A DNA stretch of 64,000 nucleotides. Origin: Bacillota bacterium (GTDB taxonomy: Bacteria > Bacillota > Clostridia > DSM-8532). The DNA is taken from assembly GCA_023415825.1 (NCBI GenBank), contig JAEZJF010000009.1:93859-157858 (forward strand), read 5' to 3'. Positions 17,239-23,981 of this stretch are shown piece after piece (the first letter of the stretch is position 1; every line of letters starts with the position of its first letter). Under the pieces are notes generated by a model. The model made no database searches. It was not told the origin of the DNA and saw only the letters and a program-made list of their open reading frames with translations. The position numbers were made by a program, and so were the translations under genes.

Positions 17239-17426
17239 CTGAGTTTTGTGATAAAATTTTATCGAGCTGAGAGATATTTTATGAAGATCTATCAAAGCCG
17301 TTTTTTTGTGTGATAATTAACAAAAAGATGGCTCTGATTCTTTTTATAGGGATATAAAGCAGTACATCATCAATACACCATTCCAGATGATTTTATACAA
17401 TTTTATAAGGTTTAAAAGCGATAACA

Positions 17427-17468
17427 AAAAACCTTGAAATACTGATAAATCAATACTTCAAGGTTTTT
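17427..17468 (-). terminator. Original terminator of the tRNA-Gly/tRNA-Thr operon
   Basis: On the minus strand AAAACCTTGAAGTATTGAT pairs with a near-complementary arm around a short loop, followed by TTTTTTG. It lies directly beyond the displaced tRNA-Thr 3' end at 17471. Before island insertion it would have ended the tRNA transcript; it could also stop transcription arriving from ridA on the plus strand. Confidence 0.75.
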
Positions 17469-17470
17469 CT

Positions 17471-17518
17471 ACTGGAGCCCTCAATCGGAGTTGAACCGAT
17501 GACCTCATCCTTACCATG
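17471..17518. repeat. attL: 48-bp direct repeat, displaced 3' part of tRNA-Thr
   Basis: These 48 bp are identical to 36677-36724, which includes the 3' half of the intact tRNA-Thr(GGT) gene from its CCA end to the anticodon loop. After the last shared base (CCATG) the sequence departs from the tRNA, so this copy is only a fragment. It marks the left boundary of the 19.2-kb island. Confidence 0.95.
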
Positions 17519-17683
17519 TTTACGGAGCTACTTCTTAATTTGTATTACCCTGTATTATTACCTGTTAGATGGGCTTATTTCAAGTGTTCTGTACTAGTCA
17601 ACTTATTAGTTGATATTATTTAGAATTACCTAACATCTGCACGGTAAGGGTATGGGTAAGGGTATATTATCACTTTGGTCATT
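17519..17683. other. Left-end recombination region of the island
   Basis: Non-coding AT-rich DNA between attL and the first island gene. It holds two direct copies of GGTAAGGGT at 17643-17651 and 17655-17663, separated by ATG and followed by AT. The same pair occurs at the right end (36611-36633). They are candidate arm-type binding sites for the integrase. Confidence 0.7.
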
Positions 17684-17875
17684 TTATTCATTCTTTACGT
17701 CATTCTCATTAATGAAAGGCTTAACAAATTTATTAATGGTTGTTTTTAATCCGTAAAGTGGTCTTCCTTCTTCGCTTAAATAAATAAGTGTACCACCTAC
17801 TAGGAGTGCCCCACCCATAGGTACTGCAAGATATGGATTGTCCTTTACTTTTTTTACAATGCTATCAAACGTCAT
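17684..17875 (-). CDS. Small single-pass membrane protein
   Basis: 63 aa with one probable transmembrane helix (AVPMGGALLVGGTLIYLS, residues 17-34) and a charged C-terminus. GAGGAGGATATTT before the ATG is a strong ribosome site, so it is likely a real gene. It lies next to attL at the end of the minus-strand operon. Similar in size and style to the small membrane proteins at 32033-32832 on the other side of the island. Function unknown. Confidence 0.65.
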   Translation of the reverse strand: MTFDSIVKKVKDNPYLAVPMGGALLVGGTLIYLSEEGRPLYGLKTTINKFVKPFINENDVKNE

Positions 17876-17985
17876 AAATATCCTCCTCGTATATTATAGG
17901 GTTTTTAATACTTATAATAGTAAAGGATTCAATTTTGAAGTTCCATGACCATATTTCAAATTTTAGTGACTTATGTTTTCGGCAA

Positions 17986-18891
17986 TTAATCGGCTGCTTC
18001 AAATTTCTCATTATAATTACGAAGGGTCTTAATGACATCTTCCAAAACATTGCTCATCTCTTTCATATAATCAGCCTTAAAATCATTATCTATCAAAAAC
18101 TGATTTTTACTATAATCGGGCATTTTAATATATTCCTTTAGATTCACTTGATAAATTGCCTTAGTAAAATTATATAGTAATTTTTTTGTCTCCTTCAGTA
18201 TATCAATCCATATTTGTTGTTTAAGCGTCTTTTGTACTAATAATAATAGGTCCCTTTCTCCTACATTATTAATTACATCTTCTATATTTTGTGCATATAA
18301 CATCAGAAATTCTTTTGATGATGTTATACTCATTAAAAATTCTACATCCTTATCTCCTATCTCGTGAATTGATGGCAATTTGTCTGGATTAGTTTCAAAC
18401 TGGGGAAGATAATTTTCTATTTCATTTTTGAAACGAGAATGATATACAAAAAGTGTATTAATAAACATCTCCATTTCAGTAACCGGCATTCCGTAAGTAT
18501 TATTATCGATCAAGTATTCTTTTCTATCAGTAATCCGCTGGGCAAGGTATTTCTTGTGGAAAAAGTCTCGTATCATTTTCTCTGAATATCCGGATCCAGT
18601 TTTGCTCAGGATCAATGCTATCTCTGGTAGGGAAACTTTTCGGTTTTCAGAGAACATGTATTCAACGAATGCATTAAGCATGTTTCTTGGGATGTAGCGT
18701 GTACTTTTTCCATCCCGCACGATTTCAACTTTTGCAATACTTTTACAATATTCTTTGAAATGTCTCGCAATAATTTTAGGGGTATATAAATCCGATATAT
18801 CCTTTTCCTTAAAACACCCGCTGCTCTCGAGTAAATCAAATATTTCCTTTGGTGTCATCATATCGCATTTTGTTTTTTTCATTACTCTCAT
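17986..18891 (-). CDS. Hypothetical protein of the island operon
   Basis: About 301 aa, rich in Lys, Glu and Ile, largely helical, without membrane segments or any motif I recognise. The N-terminal half (TPKEIFDLLESSGCF, then LPEIALILSKTGSGYSEKMIRDFF) resembles small helix-turn-helix units, so nucleic-acid binding is possible but unproven. In-frame ATGs at 18945, 18891 and 18882 are possible starts; 18891 is preferred for AAGAAAGAGAA just upstream. It lies after the ADP-ribosylation genes and may belong to the same transcript. Confidence 0.6.
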   Translation of the reverse strand: MRVMKKTKCDMMTPKEIFDLLESSGCFKEKDISDLYTPKIIARHFKEYCKSIAKVEIVRDGKSTRYIPRNMLNAFVEYMFSENRKVSLPEIALILSKTGSGYSEKMIRDFFHKKYLAQRITDRKEYLIDNNTYGMPVTEMEMFINTLFVYHSRFKNEIENYLPQFETNPDKLPSIHEIGDKDVEFLMSITSSKEFLMLYAQNIEDVINNVGERDLLLLVQKTLKQQIWIDILKETKKLLYNFTKAIYQVNLKEYIKMPDYSKNQFLIDNDFKADYMKEMSNVLEDVIKTLRNYNEKFEAAD

Positions 18892-18978
18892 TTCTCTTTC
18901 TTTTCTGACCAATATAATTTTAACTAACATTATCCTTAAAAGCATAATGACTTAAGGGTTTATAACTGATTAATTAAT

Positions 18979-19260
18979 TCAATCTGATACACTAAATTCG
19001 TGTTGAATATTTAAAATAGTCATAATAATAGAAAGTTCACGATAAACAAGGTCTACAAAACTAATGCATAATTCGTATGCTATTTGTTCATCAAAATTCG
19101 TGAATTGATCATCAGAGCAACCATCGAAACATGGATAATCATTACTTACTCTATTTAGTAAAATCTCCATTTGTTTTATTTGTTCGCCTGTCAGTGTGGG
19201 TATAGAAAAAACAAAGACTTTACGAATAACCCTTAGCGTAATTATTTGGTCTTCCTCCAT
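18979..19260 (-). CDS. Small hypothetical protein
   Basis: 93 aa, acidic, with two predicted helical stretches (GEQIKQMEILLNRVSN; ELCISFVDLVYRELSIIMTIL). GGAGGTAGAAT lies just before the ATG, which supports translation. It follows the ADP-ribosylglycohydrolase gene after 134 bp. No family recognised; a small accessory or immunity-like partner is conceivable from its place only. Confidence 0.55.
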   Translation of the reverse strand: MEEDQIITLRVIRKVFVFSIPTLTGEQIKQMEILLNRVSNDYPCFDGCSDDQFTNFDEQIAYELCISFVDLVYRELSIIMTILNIQHEFSVSD

Positions 19261-19394
19261 ATTCTACCTCCGTCTAAATTACCGTAAATATTCCGAATTT
19301 AAACAGTATATTATGAAGTTTTCCGGTATTCTTAATTCTCAAAATTTAACTTTCCTTGCCTTTGTAGATCTGTTTATGATAAGTATCAAGCATT

Positions 19395-20957
19395 TTACAA
19401 TTTGATTATATGTTTTCTAATGAGTTCCACGGTCTCCCCATCAACACCTAACTTATCCGCTATTACATTAATATCCGACATGCCGCTCATTAACATATCC
19501 ACCAACTGGAGTATTTTCTTGAAGGTGATTCGCGCCAGCAAGGAATTGTTCAACAATTCCTGCACCCCTTTAGTATCGATCGAAAATAAGGCTTGTTTAT
19601 TTATGACTTGGCTCATTTCAAGTTGAACCGGTTTTTCTACTTGTTCAAGATTTTTTGAAGCATCTTGGTCAGTTTTCCCTTTCTGTTCGAACTTCTTGAC
19701 ATACAAAGTTTGACCTAACAGGGTTATCATCTTATCGACAATAACTCGGCCAGTTTTACCACTTGGTATAATTGAAGTGGTAATAAGCCTGATCTTACCA
19801 ACAGGCGAATCCATCCAATCATTGTACTGAGTTTTATATTGATTAGTGATATGCTTCGATGCCTCGATCATGTTGTTGGCAAGCAGAATTTCTGCAATGT
19901 TAACTAAACAATCGTAGTCTTGAAGTAACTTCCATTCAGTTGGAATCCAAGATGTCCCGCAGAGCATTCCCAATAATCCGCCGGTCATAGATGCAATTGT
20001 GTCGGTGTCCGCCCCAACCGAATATGCAGCAGTTTTTATTCCAAGTACAGGATTATTTGCGTATTTTGATGCCAAGTATAAAGATGAAAGAGTCGCGACG
20101 TCACCAGCACCGTTTGCTTGATCAAAACACTCCAGCCGTTTTAACACTGCGCTATCATTTACGAGCAAGCCTTTATTCAATGACTCAATAATAAACTCAA
20201 GCTTTTCAATCATCTTGTTAACAGTCTCTGCCCAAACACGGTGATAGTCATAACCAGAATGCTTTTCAGCAAAATCAAGCCATCCAGCAGGAAGCACATT
20301 CAGCTTTAGCGAGTTCCAGAATTTTAAGCCACCAATTACAGATTTTATCAGCTCTCCGTACTCTAAAACAGTATCCTTTTTCATTAGATAATTTAGAGCA
20401 AAGGCATAACAGGTCGCCCCTAAAATTGCTCTTGGGTGTCCGTGTGTATATAGGCTATCCTTTATTACTTCTGTGATAAGGGTTTCTATATCTAGTTTAT
20501 CAGCTGTTGCAATTACATGAGGTAAAATACGCATCGCTGCACCATTACCACCAGCCGAAAAATATTCACGATTATCTTTTGATTCCCATGGAATCACACC
20601 TTTTTTATGAAGCCTTGCAGCATTCTTTAATGCACCACCTCCTCCACGTTCGTATTCCAGCCAATAAGGTAGCTCTTTTTTAATGAATGTAGATTCCCAA
20701 TTCCCTGTGATGATACTCCTCGCAATTGCTAATATCATCTGTGTGTCATCACTGTACTCGCCAGGTAGTATTTTTTCGACGTGTGGCCAGTACTGGCCGC
20801 CAGTGCGCCGAGTCCATTCATGTAACTGCTCAATGGCCTTTGTATTTTTTGCAGTATTACTAGCCTTGAGTTCATTTGGCCAACCCAAGGCATCGCCAAT
20901 AGCAGAAGCCAAAATTGCACCTGTTGATTTTTCAGCAATAGTCGGTATATTAGCCAT
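19395..20957 (-). CDS. ADP-ribosylglycohydrolase (ARH/DraG-like) with C-terminal extension
   Basis: Removes ADP-ribose from modified targets. Residues 1-330 carry the family's two metal-binding motifs: GEYSDDTQMILAIARSI near residue 66 and GADTDTIASMTGGLLGMLCG near residue 310, plus AIGDALGWPNE at the N-terminus. Residues 340-520 are an extra region ending in a helix-turn-helix-like segment (VIADKLGVDGETVELIRKHI). The gene starts 15 bp after the DarT-like gene ends, with GAGGAGGATAATATA before the ATG. The pairing suggests it reverses the DNA or protein ADP-ribosylation made by that neighbour, doing the job DarG's macrodomain does in DarTG (inference). Confidence 0.88.
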   Translation of the reverse strand: MANIPTIAEKSTGAILASAIGDALGWPNELKASNTAKNTKAIEQLHEWTRRTGGQYWPHVEKILPGEYSDDTQMILAIARSIITGNWESTFIKKELPYWLEYERGGGGALKNAARLHKKGVIPWESKDNREYFSAGGNGAAMRILPHVIATADKLDIETLITEVIKDSLYTHGHPRAILGATCYAFALNYLMKKDTVLEYGELIKSVIGGLKFWNSLKLNVLPAGWLDFAEKHSGYDYHRVWAETVNKMIEKLEFIIESLNKGLLVNDSAVLKRLECFDQANGAGDVATLSSLYLASKYANNPVLGIKTAAYSVGADTDTIASMTGGLLGMLCGTSWIPTEWKLLQDYDCLVNIAEILLANNMIEASKHITNQYKTQYNDWMDSPVGKIRLITTSIIPSGKTGRVIVDKMITLLGQTLYVKKFEQKGKTDQDASKNLEQVEKPVQLEMSQVINKQALFSIDTKGVQELLNNSLLARITFKKILQLVDMLMSGMSDINVIADKLGVDGETVELIRKHIIKL

Positions 20958-20972
20958 TATATTATCCTCCTC

Positions 20973-21638
20973 TTATGACTCAAATAAGATCTCTCTTGGT
21001 CTTCTTCCTGTTCTGACAATTTCGCTCCATCTTGTACTCAATACATCCGGTGCAATAAAAATATGTATATCTGGTACAGAAAAAGTTGTCAGTATAGCTG
21101 ATACTCTCGTAGCAACATCGTCATTACCTACTGCAATTCCTGTTAAGTAGCTTCGAGGAACACATTCTTTTACTAACACCTCAGCCTGATCATCCGTCGG
21201 GCAACAACTCAACATGTTACGATCACGTTGTCTACCAAGCACAGTCGGAGATGAAAACAGAGTCCCCAACCGCGACGAATCGCTAAAAATATATGATCCA
21301 TAATTTCTAGCCGCATTGCAAGCGCAAAACTTCGTGTCTCTATAATCAAATATTCCTAAGCTAATGTAGAGGACGACCCACTCCTGAAATATTTGATCAG
21401 TATTGCGCTGCTGTGCCTTTCTGAGAAACCATGAGTTCGGGTACTCAACTGAGCAACAAACGTATTGAAGTTCGCCGTCATATCTATCAGCATCTGTCAC
21501 GGTCTTAACATCAGAACGAATTGAATCGCTTGCAAGGATTCCTTCGCTGGTGGAAAGAATATGCGTCAACATTTGTAATTTCGTAAAGTGGCATAATCGC
21601 GTTACGCCTCGCCCTTTAAAACTCTCACGAGCCCCCAT
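20973..21638 (-). CDS. DarT-like (DUF4433) ADP-ribosyltransferase
   Basis: DarT enzymes use NAD+ to ADP-ribosylate bases of single-stranded DNA. This 221-aa protein has the expected order: RLCHFTKLQMLTHIL with His17, the central CCSVEYPNSWFLRK and IFQEWVVLYI, and TDDQAEVLVKECVP with Glu153, which matches the catalytic Glu segment of DarT. The loop that contacts DNA in DarT (residues about 100-145) is present but divergent. The start codon overlaps the stop of the UvrD-like gene (TAATG), so translation is coupled. It is followed by an ADP-ribosylglycohydrolase instead of a DarG macrodomain gene. Expected to be toxic alone; assignment rests on motif order, not a search. Confidence 0.75.
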   Translation of the reverse strand: MGARESFKGRGVTRLCHFTKLQMLTHILSTSEGILASDSIRSDVKTVTDADRYDGELQYVCCSVEYPNSWFLRKAQQRNTDQIFQEWVVLYISLGIFDYRDTKFCACNAARNYGSYIFSDSSRLGTLFSSPTVLGRQRDRNMLSCCPTDDQAEVLVKECVPRSYLTGIAVGNDDVATRVSAILTTFSVPDIHIFIAPDVLSTRWSEIVRTGRRPREILFES

Positions 21639-23050
21639 TATAAATCCTCTCCAATTGCTTTGTCATAGTTTTTAGATCCTACCGGGAATAATTGAGTCAA
21701 GGTTTCGTGGTACGACATATACAAGCCATACTTGGACCTGGTAGCAGCCACATATAGCAACTTTAATTCATCCGCAAGAGCGCGCGCTTCGGTTGCAGCC
21801 TTTTCTAATGTTTCTTTATCCGGAAAAACACTGTTGCTTAGAAATGGAATGAAAACATTCTCAAATTCCAGCCCTTTCACTGCGTGGAAAGTGCTTACAT
21901 AGACATCTTTAGCATTCACAAACCCAGCCTGATCTTTATTGATTGTGGTCGGAACAATGCCATGCTTGATAAAGGCTGTTTTCACCTCATCAACAAGAGC
22001 ACGATTCCGGCATATGACAACATGCGAAGAAGTCGAAGCGCTGATTTTTACTTGTGAAATAAGCCACTCCAGTTCTTTTTCTTTTGTTCCGAAACTAATC
22101 AGAACAGGCTTTGGGCCTTGTGCAATGAAAGCTGTAGGAGCTACCATATCAATGTTTTGTTCCCAATATACACTGTCAGTTATATCCTTAGTAAATGCGG
22201 ATATAGTAGCTGGATTACGATAGTTCTTATCAAATCTCCATATCCTATTTTCTGTGATATGTATTCCAGAGTCTCGCCACGATAGACGGCTCCCATATAT
22301 TTGCTGGGCAACATCACCAAAAAATGAAAATGAACCCTTCTCTCCAACGGCAGCAATTAAGGATTTGACCATCATGGGGGAGAAATCCTGTCCTTCATCG
22401 ACGATGATATGGTCATACATCCTCGACCTTTTATCCGACAGGAACTCGTTGTATGCATATAGAGCTATATCGTCCCAATCATATGGAGTAGGTCTTAAAG
22501 CAAGGTATCCTTCATATATCATAAAAAACAATTTCCTGTTTTCGCGCTTGATATTTGCGGAAGCTCGGCCAATACGTTCCGCTTCTAAGTAGTCATCGAG
22601 CGTTTTTATGCCGAATCGCTCCATGAAAGTAATCTCATCAACAAAAATTGAGACAGGCCTTTTGAAAGTTGATTCACCGGGCCACTTTTTCCTAGCAGCT
22701 TCAAGCGCTTGTCGAATAAATTGCTCTTTTCCTTCAGGACCAAGAATACCATTCCAAGAAGGCATCTTACCCAAACTACGAAGGTATCCTCGTGCAAACT
22801 TATGATAAGTTTCAATTCTAAGATTGCGCAAGGATGTGTTTGTTATCCTTGACATGTACTGAATCAGCGCTCCATTAAAAGTAACAACCAGCACATTAGG
22901 GCGTGAAGGAAGATTCGCAAGCCCAATCGCTCGCAATAATGCCATTGTTGTTTTGCCACTCCCTGCTGTTCCCAATACTACAGTGTGGCCCGTAGCAGGG
23001 AGTGCCAACACTTCCCTTTGTTTACCTTCCGGTTTGATAGTTCCTAACAT
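21638..23050 (-). CDS. UvrD/Rep-like superfamily 1 ATPase/helicase
   Basis: 470 aa. Motif I GTAGSGKTTMALLRAI near residue 32, motif II VDEGQDFSPMM (DEGQ) near 218, motif III FGDVAQQIYG, motif IV region FDKNYRNPATI, and the late motifs FHAVKGLEFENVFIP and LLYVAATRSKYGLYM. The set is complete, but the protein is shorter than UvrD (about 720 aa), because the 1B/2B insertions are reduced. It should move on or unwind DNA, or act as an NTP-driven switch. The start overlaps the GIY-YIG gene by 7 bp, with GAGGTGGAAG as ribosome site. It may supply single-stranded DNA to the adjacent DarT-like enzyme (inference). Confidence 0.9.
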   Translation of the reverse strand: MLGTIKPEGKQREVLALPATGHTVVLGTAGSGKTTMALLRAIGLANLPSRPNVLVVTFNGALIQYMSRITNTSLRNLRIETYHKFARGYLRSLGKMPSWNGILGPEGKEQFIRQALEAARKKWPGESTFKRPVSIFVDEITFMERFGIKTLDDYLEAERIGRASANIKRENRKLFFMIYEGYLALRPTPYDWDDIALYAYNEFLSDKRSRMYDHIIVDEGQDFSPMMVKSLIAAVGEKGSFSFFGDVAQQIYGSRLSWRDSGIHITENRIWRFDKNYRNPATISAFTKDITDSVYWEQNIDMVAPTAFIAQGPKPVLISFGTKEKELEWLISQVKISASTSSHVVICRNRALVDEVKTAFIKHGIVPTTINKDQAGFVNAKDVYVSTFHAVKGLEFENVFIPFLSNSVFPDKETLEKAATEARALADELKLLYVAATRSKYGLYMSYHETLTQLFPVGSKNYDKAIGEDL

Positions 23051-23961
23051 TCTTCCACCTCGGCGCTTTCAATTTCTTTCAGTGTTTTACCATTAGTGGT
23101 TTTCCAATCGGTCAGGCCATTAGTGTGACCACCGATCACAAAAGCTGCTGCATAAGACGGGCTCTTGAAGAGTATATCTTCCTGTAAAATTCCATTCTCA
23201 TCTATCAAGGCCTTTTTTCGACGTTCTCGGATTCCGGGTGGAATGCTGTCAGAATCGATAGTTTCTATATGGCTACCTTTAAGAACAACAAAGCCTTCGC
23301 TCGTTTGCTTGCAATCCGCTTCAATCGTTCGCCCGCTTTTTTTGCTTTTCCTTTTCATATGCAAAATCAAATCATTGCCTTCAGCTGAAATAATATTACC
23401 TGATGAGCTAGGCGAGGGAATGGTGGGAGCTAATGGCTCGAAAATCTTATGCCCTAAAGTCCCCATCACGATCTTTGCGTAGTCGATGAATTCCTCAAGT
23501 TCGCTCTCTTTCTCTTCTGTTATGTTTCCCAAAGTAGGATCATTGCCGTTTTTCACGGTATAACGCTTGGCCTCCAGCGAGAGTTTTACAAAGCGATTCT
23601 CAAGATAACTGATTTCAGTTGGTCCAAAGGAGTTATTTGATGTCGTAAAAATCACGGCTTCTGTCCAGTAATCCTTATCCGGATTGCGTTTATGCTCGTG
23701 TAAGCGGTAAAGAAGGCCCTCTCCGTTTTTACGCACACCAGCCTGTCCAATGTATACGACGCTCTCGCCGGTATCATAAGATGTCCCGAACAAGAAATAG
23801 ACTCCGCTCTGTTTCAAAATATCAATGTCTTTACACTTTTCGAGCTCTGTCCGGGGTATTTTATATGCAACGCCTGTCCAGTTAGCGAGTGTGATTTTAA
23901 TACGCCCCGTTGGGGAGGCGTCCATCAAGAACAGATTTATGCTTTTACCGCGTGTGGCCAT
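23044..23961 (-). CDS. GIY-YIG nuclease-fold protein with DUF4357
   Basis: 305 aa. Residues 35-130 hold a GIY-YIG domain: GVYFLFGTSY, VVYIGQAGV, a basic LHEHKRN segment and the Glu in YLENRFV expected to bind the metal. The C-terminal 70 residues (ready pattern SPSYAAAFVIGGHTNGLTDW then KTLKEIE) match DUF4357, often attached to restriction-type or methyltransferase proteins. The ATG at 23961 is preferred because TAGGAGGT precedes it. It lies 20 bp after the large helicase gene and may be the nuclease subunit of the system. Confidence 0.85.
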   Translation of the reverse strand: MATRGKSINLFLMDASPTGRIKITLANWTGVAYKIPRTELEKCKDIDILKQSGVYFLFGTSYDTGESVVYIGQAGVRKNGEGLLYRLHEHKRNPDKDYWTEAVIFTTSNNSFGPTEISYLENRFVKLSLEAKRYTVKNGNDPTLGNITEEKESELEEFIDYAKIVMGTLGHKIFEPLAPTIPSPSSSGNIISAEGNDLILHMKRKSKKSGRTIEADCKQTSEGFVVLKGSHIETIDSDSIPPGIRERRKKALIDENGILQEDILFKSPSYAAAFVIGGHTNGLTDWKTTNGKTLKEIESAEVEEC

Positions 23962-23981
23962 CCTGCGATACCTCCTATTAA

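Noticed and set aside
17471..17518. A second tRNA-Thr gene
   Set aside because: Only the 3' half is present; bases after CCATG do not continue the anticodon stem or the 5' half.
17643..17665. GGTAAGGGT repeats as a CRISPR or telomere-like array
   Set aside because: Just two copies per end with 3-bp spacers; placed symmetrically in the island, better explained as integrase arm sites.
20973..21638. Frameshifted or truncated DarT
   Set aside because: The length of 221 aa, with His17, the central core and Glu153 in order, fits an intact family member.
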